Source: Sipunculus nudus
Taxonomy: Eukaryota > Annelida > Sipuncula > Golfingiida > Sipunculidae
DNA length: 64,000 nt
Direction: 5' to 3'
NCBI GenBank assembly: GCA_026874595.1
Contig: JAPPUL010000079.1
Coordinates: forward strand, 1,109,001 to 1,173,000
Below the pieces are notes generated by a model. That model was not told the origin of the DNA. It searched no databases and saw only the letters and a list, made by a program, of their open reading frames with translations. Positions 45,311 to 54,602 of this stretch are shown piece by piece (within the stretch, counting starts at the first letter, position 1; each line of letters opens with the position of its first letter). A program made the position numbers and the translations under genes.

Positions 45311-47825
45311 TTTCGTAAAGTTGCCTGTATATATAATAACTACCCAAAACCTTTCGTACGTAGTTTCTTGTCTCGTCTATATCTATTAGCTCTATAACTA
45401 GTTTATCATTAAGCGCCTTGTTCTCTTTTGAAAGTCCATTACGTAGCGCATTTCTAAACCTCCCCACCATATTCCTTATCCGAGTCGGTCCCCCATTGTA
45501 ACTTGCTACCGCCTCGCTTAACGGCTGTCTCCTTAATAAAAATCTTAAGTATTTTACTCCTAATGATATATTTGTCTTACTATCATATAAATTAATCCCT
45601 CCTCGCCCTGCCCGCCCTCGTCCAAGCCCATCTAACCACTCACCCACACCCTGCAATATCTGCATAAGCCCCTTTGCTCCTGATACCGATAAAGCCTTCT
45701 CATTAAATCTACTCTCCTCCCGTATCACCGCCATTACCAAGTGTTTATCAACCCCATAGCGTTTTGATTGCTCGTATACTATATCACTATAATATAAAGG
45801 ATACACTTCCTCGCTTATAACAGGTATTATATATCCATGATTCCTAACTCCATTCAAATAGTCTACTAGAAAATCGCTATATCTTATTACGTAATCACGC
45901 CTCCCAAGCTCCTTAAATAACTTCGATAATACCAAATAATACCTTCCGCGACTCTCCAAGTTACCTACATACCCCTTTAATAACTCATATCCTGCCTCTC
46001 CATTGCCCACTTGAAACAATATATACCCCTTCCAAAATAGTTCATCCTCTTCTAATCTAAAATTATACTCCACCTTTACTGAAGCATAGCGCTGCTTAAA
46101 CTCTTTTGTCTTAAAAAATCTCTTGTAACGCCCCTCAAGCTCCATATATAGTTTAATCCGTTCACTATATGACAATAACCCCTCAAGCCGCTCTAACGAA
46201 AGCCCTGTATAGTAACTTCTCCCATGATCATACAAGGCCTTCTTGAAATACCTAACCCCCTCTGCCGCCTCACCAATATCTAAGTATAACTCTCCAAGCC
46301 AATAGGTATACTTTACTCGCCTATACGGACTCAATTTCCCATAATCTACTTCCAAAAATGTATCTATTAAAAACCTTCTATTTGATTCCTTGCCTATCAA
46401 CCTGAAAAATACTCGCTCAACCAAAGACTCATACCCAAGCTCAAATAATCGACTCACTAGTTTGCCATATTCCCTCGCTCCTGAAACTCCTTTCTCCTTA
46501 CTAGCTTTATACAGCTCCTCTCCTAGATGCTTAAGCAATACCATTCCCGCTTCCAAAACCTTTGGATGCCCATTCTCATGTAATATCTCCTTAAGCCTTG
46601 CAAGTCCCTCAGCTATATCCTCTTCCCCTCCATCAACCCCTCCATCAACCAGTACCACTGCCTCCTCATAACTAAACTTCTTGCCATACTTACTCCCAAA
46701 TCCAAAGACTTCCTTTACTTTCTTTGATATCTCTTTTGCTTTCTTTATCTGCATTTGCGATATGTAATATTTGTACAGCACTTTGTAATATGTATATTCG
46801 CTCTCCTTAGATTCTACTTGAAACGTCTTTTCTCTTACAATTTTATCTATTAACCGCTTTATAAGCTTTTGAGTTGCTTTTGAAACCCCCTTCTCATGCC
46901 CTTTTAACGACTGATAGTAATTTATAAGATATATTACTGCCTCGGTACTTAAATCTCTCGTGTATCCTCCACCTACCCTCTTTATCCCATTTATAGCTTC
47001 CGATTTATAGCGCCTGTTATCTCCTTCCTTAAGAATATTCAAATACGCTCTTATCGCTCCCTTATAATCCCTTTTCCCCTCATAACCTCTCCCTATATAG
47101 TACATTAGCTTAGATTCTACCTCCCCTTCCGTCATACGTCTTTTATCTATTATTATATTTATCCCCTCTCCCCCTTTAACTCGTTTTAAAAATCCCTTAT
47201 ACTCCTTTATTAATTTACTATACCAGGATAAGCGTAAATAAGACTGCCCCTCAAGCTCAAGCAATCGCAACATAACCTCTCCTCCCATCCCAACACGCTC
47301 CCTCGCTTTCTTTAAATGCTTAATCGCATTTACATAGCTTCTATCTTTATAATATAACTCCCCTATCTTGTAGTTTATATAATCGCTAAATGCCTCGTTT
47401 TCTCTTGCACTCCTACTTAGGTACTTTATGCCCATCCTCGTATTCCCTAGCTTAAGATAACTTAACCCCTTTATATAAGACTCTACAAAACCTTGTCTGC
47501 AATATCTGCTCTCTTCTACTCTCGCTCCGCCACCCCCCTCAAACCCACCTCTTATATTTGCTATTTTGCCCCCTACAATATCTTTATATCTTCCTCGCTT
47601 ATAACCCCGCACATACTCACTCATTCCACATAGCGGAAGTTTTACCTTTACATTCGATAACTTAAACCTCTCAAGTGCAGCTAACTTTATAGCCAATCCC
47701 CTCTTCTCATTTTGCACATCTACATAATCTAGCCTCTCATCATATCCACAGCTATTTAACATTACAAAAAGTACTACTTTTATTGAAAACCACAGTTTAA
47801 TGAATAATTTATCTACATAAAACAT
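45297..47825 (-). CDS. Soluble-lytic-transglycosylase-like lipoprotein (Slt/MltE type)
   Basis: Probable periplasmic enzyme that cleaves peptidoglycan, 842 residues. An N-terminal hydrophobic segment (about 9-25) with a candidate lipobox VMLNSC precedes a long alpha-helical region with TPR-like repeats (YLKLGNTRMGIKYLSRSAREN, YINYKIGELYYKDRSYVNAIKHLKKA), the doughnut domain of Slt70-type enzymes. The C-terminal lysozyme-like domain (about 675-840) has IREESRFNEKALSVSGAKGLMQIL with the catalytic Glu, and AVASYNGGPTRI. The gene ends within a 12-bp repeat. Confidence 0.9.
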   Translation of the reverse strand: MFYVDKLFIKLWFSIKVVLFVMLNSCGYDERLDYVDVQNEKRGLAIKLAALERFKLSNVKVKLPLCGMSEYVRGYKRGRYKDIVGGKIANIRGGFEGGGGARVEESRYCRQGFVESYIKGLSYLKLGNTRMGIKYLSRSARENEAFSDYINYKIGELYYKDRSYVNAIKHLKKARERVGMGGEVMLRLLELEGQSYLRLSWYSKLIKEYKGFLKRVKGGEGINIIIDKRRMTEGEVESKLMYYIGRGYEGKRDYKGAIRAYLNILKEGDNRRYKSEAINGIKRVGGGYTRDLSTEAVIYLINYYQSLKGHEKGVSKATQKLIKRLIDKIVREKTFQVESKESEYTYYKVLYKYYISQMQIKKAKEISKKVKEVFGFGSKYGKKFSYEEAVVLVDGGVDGGEEDIAEGLARLKEILHENGHPKVLEAGMVLLKHLGEELYKASKEKGVSGAREYGKLVSRLFELGYESLVERVFFRLIGKESNRRFLIDTFLEVDYGKLSPYRRVKYTYWLGELYLDIGEAAEGVRYFKKALYDHGRSYYTGLSLERLEGLLSYSERIKLYMELEGRYKRFFKTKEFKQRYASVKVEYNFRLEEDELFWKGYILFQVGNGEAGYELLKGYVGNLESRGRYYLVLSKLFKELGRRDYVIRYSDFLVDYLNGVRNHGYIIPVISEEVYPLYYSDIVYEQSKRYGVDKHLVMAVIREESRFNEKALSVSGAKGLMQILQGVGEWLDGLGRGRAGRGGINLYDSKTNISLGVKYLRFLLRRQPLSEAVASYNGGPTRIRNMVGRFRNALRNGLSKENKALNDKLVIELIDIDETRNYVRKVLGSYYIYRQLYEKRKK

Positions 47826-47901
47826 TTTATTTCCCCTTTTTACTCCCTTACTACTCTCACCCTCTATTGGCGTTTTTTAGCCTTTTCTTATATTTTTTTG
47901 T

Positions 47902-49239
47902 ATGTACTTTGTAAACGAACTACTAAATCTAAGCCCTTCTATATCCTCTAAACCAAAACTTTTTCTCTTTTTCCCTTTAGCGTATTTTTGCCTAACTTTT
48001 ATCCTTTATTCTCACTCATTTGCCGCAACCTCCTCAAGCCTTACCCAAAAAACAAAAATACAATCTTTAAAAGTTTCTGTTCTAACTTTTGGTCCAGGAC
48101 AAAGCTTACACTCTCAATGGGGGCATAATGCTCTTCGCATTAAAACCAATTCAAACGACATCGTTTATGATTTTGGGACTTTTGATTATACTCATAACGT
48201 CCTCTCAAGCTTCCTCCTCGGGAAGAATAGCTTCTGGCTTAGTATCGCTTCCTACTCTGCCAACCACTCATTTTACGCTCGCTATGGCAGATACATCTTT
48301 GAACAGCAAATAATCCTCTCCTATAAACAAAAAGTTATCCTACAAAATTTACTCGATATTCACTCTAAACCCAAAAATAAGTTCTATGTCTACCACTACG
48401 CCAAAAATAACTGTTCCTCTAAATTACGCGATACTTTAAATATTATTCTTAACAACTCCCTTAAAAAGCAAACTCATAACGTCCCCTTCAAATCTCTTCG
48501 GCAAATCTCAGACCCCTTAGTAAAACATATTTTCCCCGCTAAAATCCTCTCTGACCTACTATTTGATTCTTCCCACGATAAAGTAATCTCTGTCTATCAA
48601 GCTATGGCCTTCCCTCTAGTTGTAAGAGACTTCTTACCTTTCATTTTAAACAATAACAGCAAAACCCCTTCTAACAACAAGTTTAACAATATCAATCCAA
48701 AAAAAATAACCCCTCGCCTCATACATTCTCAAAAATATCTACTTAAAGCTTCCTTACCTAAAAAACCTTCTTATGCAAATATTTATAATGCCTTCTCTTT
48801 TGCATTCATTGCCTTTATCTTTACCGCTCTTAGTGTTTGTGCTTTGCCTTTTCATTTATATCCTCCTTTACGAAAATTCTTAACCTCTTCGGCTCTTATC
48901 ATTTTAGCTATCCCCATTAGCGTCTTCTCCTTAATCTCTATTCATTTTCTTATAGTTCTTAAATATGATATCTCTATTATCTCACATCTTTTAATCTCTA
49001 TTCCCGACCTTATCCTACCTATTGCCGGCATCTTTTGCTTTAATTTAACTCGACAAGTCTTTTTACTACGGCTTTGGCTTTTTTATAAACTCTTTACTCT
49101 ATCCACTTTATTCTTCCTAATCTCTATAAACGTATTCGCTCAGCCCATCGGGTATATCTTTATCTTCATAACCATATTTTATTTTATTATCTGGCTTTTG
49201 GTTAATAATCTCTCAAAAGACCCCTCCTATAATCCCTAG
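47902..49239 (+). CDS. DUF4105-family membrane protein
   Basis: About 445 residues. A signal-like N-terminal segment (about 20-42) precedes an extracytoplasmic DUF4105/Lnb-N domain: LTFGPGQSLHSQWGHNALRI, VYDFGTFDY, ARYGRYIFEQQI, VYHYAKNNCSSKLRDTLN, in which the conserved His and Cys suggest a papain-like (NlpC/P60-type) fold. The C-terminal 160 residues have five predicted membrane helices. Relatives have been proposed as enzymes or inhibitors at the cell envelope, but none is assigned here. Lone gene on the presumed lagging strand. Confidence 0.85.
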   Translation: MYFVNELLNLSPSISSKPKLFLFFPLAYFCLTFILYSHSFAATSSSLTQKTKIQSLKVSVLTFGPGQSLHSQWGHNALRIKTNSNDIVYDFGTFDYTHNVLSSFLLGKNSFWLSIASYSANHSFYARYGRYIFEQQIILSYKQKVILQNLLDIHSKPKNKFYVYHYAKNNCSSKLRDTLNIILNNSLKKQTHNVPFKSLRQISDPLVKHIFPAKILSDLLFDSSHDKVISVYQAMAFPLVVRDFLPFILNNNSKTPSNNKFNNINPKKITPRLIHSQKYLLKASLPKKPSYANIYNAFSFAFIAFIFTALSVCALPFHLYPPLRKFLTSSALIILAIPISVFSLISIHFLIVLKYDISIISHLLISIPDLILPIAGIFCFNLTRQVFLLRLWLFYKLFTLSTLFFLISINVFAQPIGYIFIFITIFYFIIWLLVNNLSKDPSYNP

Positions 49240-49419
49240 CGATTTATTATCAACATAAAAACCCTTATTTCGCTTAGCTTTTTTCTACCTAATATCTTTA
49301 TTATGCTTGACTTATTTTTGCTTATCCTGTACATTTTACTCTTTGGTCCTGTAATGTCAATGCCTTTTCTTATATTTACTTATTGCGCTTTTTTTAAAAA
49401 AACTCTTTGGAGGACTTTT

Positions 49420-49587
49420 ATGACTTGCTTTTCTAATAAAGAACTAAATCACTTTGTTATTAAAAACGTCAATTCTCAAGATATTCCTCATGTCAATGAA
49501 TGTAAAAGATGCAATACTCGCTTTACACTAATTAAAAAGACAATAGAACAAATGACTCGTAATTCTTGTTCTATAAATCCTCTTTAA
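49420..49587 (+). CDS. Small hypothetical protein
   Basis: A 55-residue cytoplasmic protein (TCFSNKELNHFVIKNV...). ATG 49420 is preceded by an excellent GGAGGAC; the frame upstream to 49303 is hydrophobic and lacks such a site. I do not recognise the family. A CKRC pair near residue 33 and a basic C-terminus suggest it may bind a metal or nucleic acid, but this is a guess. It lies between the DUF4105 gene and a hydroxyacid dehydrogenase. Confidence 0.55.
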   Translation: MTCFSNKELNHFVIKNVNSQDIPHVNECKRCNTRFTLIKKTIEQMTRNSCSINPL

Positions 49588-49636
49588 TTATTTAAGATAG
49601 TCTTTTGTTGCTACTTTCATTTATCGAGGTTTTTTT

Positions 49637-50515
49637 TTGAGTGATTTCAAGATCGGCTTTATCGGCCTTGGCAATTTGGGCTCTGCTATATTAACGCGTT
49701 TTAGCTCTATTCATAAAAACAATATTTTTGTTTGGAATAGAACTAAAAAAGAAAACTTCTCCAAAAGCCCTTTTTCTTTTTGTCAAAACCCCGCTCAGCT
49801 TGCGCAAAATTCAGACCTAATATTTATATGTCTATTTGATAGTAATGCTGTATCTGATGTCTTCTTAGGCACAAATGGTTTACTACAAAAGCACAAGAAC
49901 TTAGAAAATAAAATCATTGTTGACTTAACTTCTAATCATTATGAGCATGTTTTAAAGTTCTATGACTTTGCTTTTAGATATAACTTCCAATATCTTGAAT
50001 GTCCTGTACTCGGTAGTGTTAGCCCTGCTTTGAAAGGTTTGCTTACTGCTCTTGTAAGTGGTAACAAAAGTGCTTTTGATTATGCTTATCAATATATTAA
50101 AGTCTTTGCTTCTAATATTTTCTTCCTCGAAGAAAAAGCCCTCGCTTCCAAAATGAAACTTATTAATAATCTTGTCTTGGCTAACTTTATGACTGCTCTT
50201 GCTGAGGCTTTGGTTTTAGGGCAGAATATCGGAATCGACAAAGCTGCCGTTTTGGATATACTGGATAAAGGAGGAGGGCAGTCCCTTGTTCTTTCTGCTA
50301 AAAAAGATAAGCTCTTAAATAACGATTTCTCTACCCATTTCTCTAGTGCTCTTATGTTAAAAGACTTGAAAGCCCTTTCTGATCTTGCTTTTGATATTAA
50401 AACATCTGTCCTCTCTGCTGCTGTCTCTAAGGAAATCTTTGCTCTAACTTTCCAAAAGAATATTAGTCAACTCGATGTCTCCGCCATATACAAAATATTT
50501 AATCAGGAAGTTTAA
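49637..50515 (+). CDS. NAD(P)-dependent beta-hydroxyacid dehydrogenase
   Basis: Oxidoreductase of the 3-hydroxyisobutyrate dehydrogenase/GLYR1 family, 292 residues. The Rossmann motif is GFIGLGNLGSAI with the family's N-R-T after it (VWNRTKKEN). Catalytic features are VDLTSN, CPVLGSVSPALKGLL (the substrate loop) and KLINNLVLANFMTALAEALVLG (catalytic Lys). The substrate (hydroxyisobutyrate, tartronate semialdehyde, succinic semialdehyde) cannot be assigned. The start appears to be TTG at 49637 after CGAGG. Plus strand, presumed lagging. Confidence 0.9.
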   Translation: MSDFKIGFIGLGNLGSAILTRFSSIHKNNIFVWNRTKKENFSKSPFSFCQNPAQLAQNSDLIFICLFDSNAVSDVFLGTNGLLQKHKNLENKIIVDLTSNHYEHVLKFYDFAFRYNFQYLECPVLGSVSPALKGLLTALVSGNKSAFDYAYQYIKVFASNIFFLEEKALASKMKLINNLVLANFMTALAEALVLGQNIGIDKAAVLDILDKGGGQSLVLSAKKDKLLNNDFSTHFSSALMLKDLKALSDLAFDIKTSVLSAAVSKEIFALTFQKNISQLDVSAIYKIFNQEV

Positions 50516-50746
50516 GCTTTATAACATTTTTACCTTTTTCTCACTTTTTCTCACTGATCTGGCCATTTACGCATACTTACTATAAGTTTTTTTAACTTTT
50601 TATCCGAAACCCATTTGGGGTGTTATTCTTACTATAGATTATTCTTGTTTAGTAGAGGCTGTGTTTTATTATATTTTTTATTATATTTTATTACACCATC
50701 TTTATTTGCAATGTTTTGGTTTTGCTTTTTTACAAGGAGGTTTTTT

Positions 50747-51661
50747 ATGTTTAAATCCAGACTGCTTTTTACCATTTGCGCTTCTTTTGCTTTAGTCTTA
50801 TTCATTAAGACCAGCGGAGACTCTTTTAATATTAGCTCCATTAACAGGCATTTACAACCTCAGAATAGTATGCCCACTTATTCTTATGCTGTTGACGGAT
50901 TTGAAGTTCTTGGCGAGTGGAGTGTTCGATTCTCTCGTTTCCGCTCTGACACTTGTGGGGATACATTAAATGACCAAAAGGATTATCAAGACGATTCTGA
51001 ATGGTTCGGATGGTTTGTTGCCGATGGGAAGAACCTGAAACCTAATGGCATTTTGCCTGAATTCGTATATCGTAATGCTTCTTTTTTTAAACAAGAACAA
51101 AAGACTATATTGGGCCTTAAAGCTTGTTGGGATAAGAAGGCTTTTCATTCCATAACCCTTGAGCCTGTTAATAACTTAGCTTCTTCTAAGAAAGAGCGTT
51201 ACAGCTTAAATAAGTTCGGCCGATATCCTGATGAACCCTCCGGTTATAAAGAACTTGATACTGCTTCTTTTCTCAACTACACTAAAAGTTCTTATGTTGC
51301 GATCCCTGCTTTTACTCGCGAAATATCTATAATTGCTTGGATTAATAATTACAATCGATACTCCTTAGCTTTTCATGTTGAGGATGAAAAAGGTATGGTG
51401 CACATCCTTAAAGCTGGCTATATTAAACCTAATGGCTGGCATAAATTAACTGCTAATATCCCTTATCATATTCACAAAGCTAATTCTCCTCTAAAGTTGC
51501 GTAAAATTAAATTGACTACTAACCCTGTTCAGTCTATTGAGGATGATACCTACATTTACCTCGACTTTATGCATGCTAAAATGATTGTTACTGATCCTAA
51601 CTTATATGGCAAGGATATTGAACGACCTAATCTCATGTGGCAGTTTAGAGTCTCTAAATAA
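50747..51661 (+). CDS. FlaA-like flagellar sheath protein (second copy)
   Basis: Secreted protein of about 304 residues with a signal peptide (FKSRLLFTICASFALVLFIKTSGD). The body has FlaA-type segments: YAVDGFEVLGEWSVRFSRF, FLNYTKSSYVAIPAF, REISIIAWINNYNRYSLAFHVEDEKGMVHIL and IKPNGWHKLTANIPYHI, matching the sheath proteins of spirochaete flagella. It probably forms a second sheath component beside flaA (43008-44057). ATG 50747 has a perfect AAGGAGG; the frame to 50615 is an unlikely extension. It lacks the low-complexity repeats of flaA and is coded in lagging-strand style. Confidence 0.85.
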   Translation: MFKSRLLFTICASFALVLFIKTSGDSFNISSINRHLQPQNSMPTYSYAVDGFEVLGEWSVRFSRFRSDTCGDTLNDQKDYQDDSEWFGWFVADGKNLKPNGILPEFVYRNASFFKQEQKTILGLKACWDKKAFHSITLEPVNNLASSKKERYSLNKFGRYPDEPSGYKELDTASFLNYTKSSYVAIPAFTREISIIAWINNYNRYSLAFHVEDEKGMVHILKAGYIKPNGWHKLTANIPYHIHKANSPLKLRKIKLTTNPVQSIEDDTYIYLDFMHAKMIVTDPNLYGKDIERPNLMWQFRVSK

Positions 51662-51739
51662 ACATTATTATTTAATTTAGTCTCTATACTTGTTACAAAT
51701 GCTTGTTACAACTGCTCGTGCAGATAATATAACCTTACG

Positions 51740-52819
51740 TCATATTATATTATACTGCCCTTTATTTATACGTATAAATACATTAGTATTCTCTTCAAGA
51801 TAAGAGCTTCCGAGGCTATGGACGTTATCAACAAACAGTAAATGCCCATTAACGTCTATACTGTATCTAAAAGCGCTGCCAAGAAATTCTCTATGCATAA
51901 TCTTGCCGCTTATAATTATATCATCTTTTTGTCTTGGTTTAGTTTTTGTAATTGATACATTCTGCGGACGGAAAACTAAACTTGCATTATCCTTAACTTC
52001 TTCATCTATGTTTATTCTTAATCCGTTTGTGCTTATAAAAACGTTTTGTTTATTTTTTTTATCAGACTTTATTTTTCCTGTAATAACATTGGCAGAGCCA
52101 AGGAATTTTGCAACGAATAAGTTTTTAGGCGTATCATAAAGTTCTATAGGTTTTCCAACTTGGTTAATTAATCCCTTATCAAGCACAGCCATCCTGTCTG
52201 AAATACTATTCGCTTCTTCTTGATCGTGGGTTACAAATATTGTTGTTAAACCTAATTTCCGTTGTAGGGTTAATATATCTGTTCTCATTTGTATTCTTAA
52301 GTTTGCGTCAAGATTAGATAAAGGTTCATCAAGTAGTAGTACTCGAGGTTCTATGACAATGGTCCTTGCCAAAGCAACACGTTGTTGTTGGCCTCCAGAC
52401 AGTTCATTTGGTCTTTTGTTTGCAAACTCTTGTAGCTCAACTAGACTAAGTGCTTTATCAACACGCTTATTTATTTCCTCTTTAGAAACTTTACGTTCCT
52501 CTAAACCAAATGCAACATTTTTTCTAACACTCATATGAGGCCATAGTGCATAATTCTGGAAGACCATCCCTACATTGCGCTTCCAAGGAGGTATATTTGT
52601 TACATTTTGTTTATCGATAAATATTTTTCCTTTTGGCTTTGGACCAAAACCTGCAATAGAGCGAAGCAGTGTTGATTTTCCTGAGCCTGAGGGTCCTAAA
52701 AAGGCAAAGAATTCACCAGCTTTAATATTTAAGCTAATATCTTTAAGTACATTAGTTTTGCCAAATGTGATACTTAGATTTTCAATTTTTATATCAACAG
52801 ATTGGTGTTTTTGGCCCAT
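51740..52819 (-). CDS. fbpC: Fe(III) ABC transporter ATP-binding protein
   Basis: Cytoplasmic ATPase of an importer, 359 residues. Walker A GPSGSGKST at 42-50, signature LSGGQ at 140-144, Walker B LLLDEP at 161-166 and switch His at H198 are all present. A C-terminal TOBE-like domain (about 250-359) is typical of PotA/FbpC-type subunits. The permease gene lies immediately upstream (52821-54557, a single base between). Composition of the operon lacks the strong skew of the neighbouring minus-strand genes. Confidence 0.95.
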   Translation of the reverse strand: MGQKHQSVDIKIENLSITFGKTNVLKDISLNIKAGEFFAFLGPSGSGKSTLLRSIAGFGPKPKGKIFIDKQNVTNIPPWKRNVGMVFQNYALWPHMSVRKNVAFGLEERKVSKEEINKRVDKALSLVELQEFANKRPNELSGGQQQRVALARTIVIEPRVLLLDEPLSNLDANLRIQMRTDILTLQRKLGLTTIFVTHDQEEANSISDRMAVLDKGLINQVGKPIELYDTPKNLFVAKFLGSANVITGKIKSDKKNKQNVFISTNGLRINIDEEVKDNASLVFRPQNVSITKTKPRQKDDIIISGKIMHREFLGSAFRYSIDVNGHLLFVDNVHSLGSSYLEENTNVFIRINKGQYNII

Positions 52820-52820
52820 A

Positions 52821-54557
52821 TTATTTCTCTTTTAGATCGCTTTTAGTTTTATATTTTGTTTTTTCGATAATTTTGTTAGAAAAGTATGTCGCAATACCTA
52901 CGATTATAACAGCTATAATGCCTAAAGCAGCTCCAGGCCCACGTCCTGCCGCAGTTTGCATAAAAATGTATATACCATATGAAAGAGGTGCATCATTCTC
53001 GCTTGCCACTAACATAAGAGTTGCCGATAGTTCGACTGCAGCCGTTGCAAAGCTTGTAATAAACCCCGCAATTATTCCTCCAGTCATTAAAGGGATAGTG
53101 ATTCGTTTAACAGTCCGCCATTTATTTGCTCCGATATTTTCAGCAGCTTCTTCAAGAGACAGGGCAACTTGTTGTAAAGCAGCAACACAAGCCCTTAGAG
53201 CATATGGCAAACGACGAATTGCAAGAGCAATAATTATTATGCCCCACCAGTTTGCCAAGGAAACATTTGCAAACGGTAATTCAATATCATAAAACATACG
53301 TAGATAGCCAATCCCAAGTGCAACACCAGGAATAGCAACAGCACTCATTGCAATAAAATCAAGAGCCTTGCTACCCCAAATGCGTGTACGCCAAACAATA
53401 TAAGCAATAGCAACACCCAATATAACATCAATAAGTCCCGCAAGTCCTGCATAAAGCAGTGTATTGGTAATAAACATATTAGAGGAAGTGAACATCTGTA
53501 CATAATGAGCTAGTGTAAATCCATCGGGAAGCGGACTAAATGACCATATACTTGCAAATGAGAGTAGTAATAGTGCAAGATGCGGAGATAGTACAAATAA
53601 TAAGATTATAGATATTGTAATATAGGCTATAGTTTTTTCCCATATCCTTAGGTCTCGTCGCATAAGACCTCCACCACCTTTTTGTGTAGTAGAATAATCT
53701 TTATTTTTAGTTGCCCAAAACGAAACCCACATTGAGAACAAAGAAAATAGTATAAGTATTACAGATATAACATATCCTATTGGGTCTGAGATGCCAACAG
53801 AGCTAATTCTTAGATAGGCTTGAGGGGCTAACATATTATTAACATTTAATAATAGTGGTGTCCCAAGATCATCAAATACTTTAAGGAATACTAAAGATGC
53901 TCCTGCAACATATCCAGGCATAGCAAGCGGAAATACTATACGTCTAAATAATCTAAGGCCTTTTGAACCAAGATTTAAAGCTGCTTCTTCCATCGAGCGA
54001 TCAATGTTTTTTAGGCTTGCCGATAAGTTTATTAATATAAAAGGAAAATAGTGTATAGATTCAACTAGAATAACTCCATTTAATCCTTTCATAAAAGGTA
54101 TAGTAAATCCCAAATATTTAGATAATAAAAGGTTTACACTTCCGTTACTGCCGAAAAATAGTAACATAGCAACAGCCCCGACAAATGGCGGCATAATAAG
54201 AGGTATTACTCCAAGTGTTTGAATAATTGCTGTACCGCTGAAGTTGAATCGAGTAGTAAAGTAAGCTAAAGGTATTGCAATTATAGTTGAAACTATAACT
54301 GTCATTATAGATACATATATAGAATTCAGAAACGATTCTTGAAACAAAGATGCATTAAAAAAGTCGATAAAGTTGTTAAGCGTAATATTACCGTTTACAT
54401 CTTGGAAGGCGATAAATATAACTTTAACAATTGGCAGTATTAGTACAAATGTTAAGAATATCGCAATGGCTGTTGCTATAGTTATTGGTCCCCACTGGTA
54501 TGACGAAAGCTTTAATACTAGAGACGATTTTCTGATACGGTTATTTCGTTGTTTCAT
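52821..54557 (-). CDS. fbpB: Fe(III) ABC transporter permease, fused dimer
   Basis: Inner-membrane permease of 578 residues holding two complete binding-protein-dependent permease domains in one chain (about 1-290 and 300-578), each with about six helices. The EAA loop appears twice (EEAALNLGSKGLRLFRRIVFPLAMPG and EEAAENIGANKWRTVKRITIPLMTGG). This fusion is characteristic of the FbpB/SfuB family. One base separates it from fbpC, so they are translationally close; fbpA follows upstream by 45 bp. Confidence 0.95.
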   Translation of the reverse strand: MKQRNNRIRKSSLVLKLSSYQWGPITIATAIAIFLTFVLILPIVKVIFIAFQDVNGNITLNNFIDFFNASLFQESFLNSIYVSIMTVIVSTIIAIPLAYFTTRFNFSGTAIIQTLGVIPLIMPPFVGAVAMLLFFGSNGSVNLLLSKYLGFTIPFMKGLNGVILVESIHYFPFILINLSASLKNIDRSMEEAALNLGSKGLRLFRRIVFPLAMPGYVAGASLVFLKVFDDLGTPLLLNVNNMLAPQAYLRISSVGISDPIGYVISVILILFSLFSMWVSFWATKNKDYSTTQKGGGGLMRRDLRIWEKTIAYITISIILLFVLSPHLALLLLSFASIWSFSPLPDGFTLAHYVQMFTSSNMFITNTLLYAGLAGLIDVILGVAIAYIVWRTRIWGSKALDFIAMSAVAIPGVALGIGYLRMFYDIELPFANVSLANWWGIIIIALAIRRLPYALRACVAALQQVALSLEEAAENIGANKWRTVKRITIPLMTGGIIAGFITSFATAAVELSATLMLVASENDAPLSYGIYIFMQTAAGRGPGAALGIIAVIIVGIATYFSNKIIEKTKYKTKSDLKEK

Positions 54558-54602
54558 ATATTTAACATATGCAAGCTCTTTTTAATTATATTAATAGCTA
54601 TT

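Noticed and set aside
49303-49419. Upstream extension of the 55-residue protein.
   Set aside because: A strong GGAGGAC lies directly before ATG 49420; the extension is low-complexity and hydrophobic from T-rich DNA.
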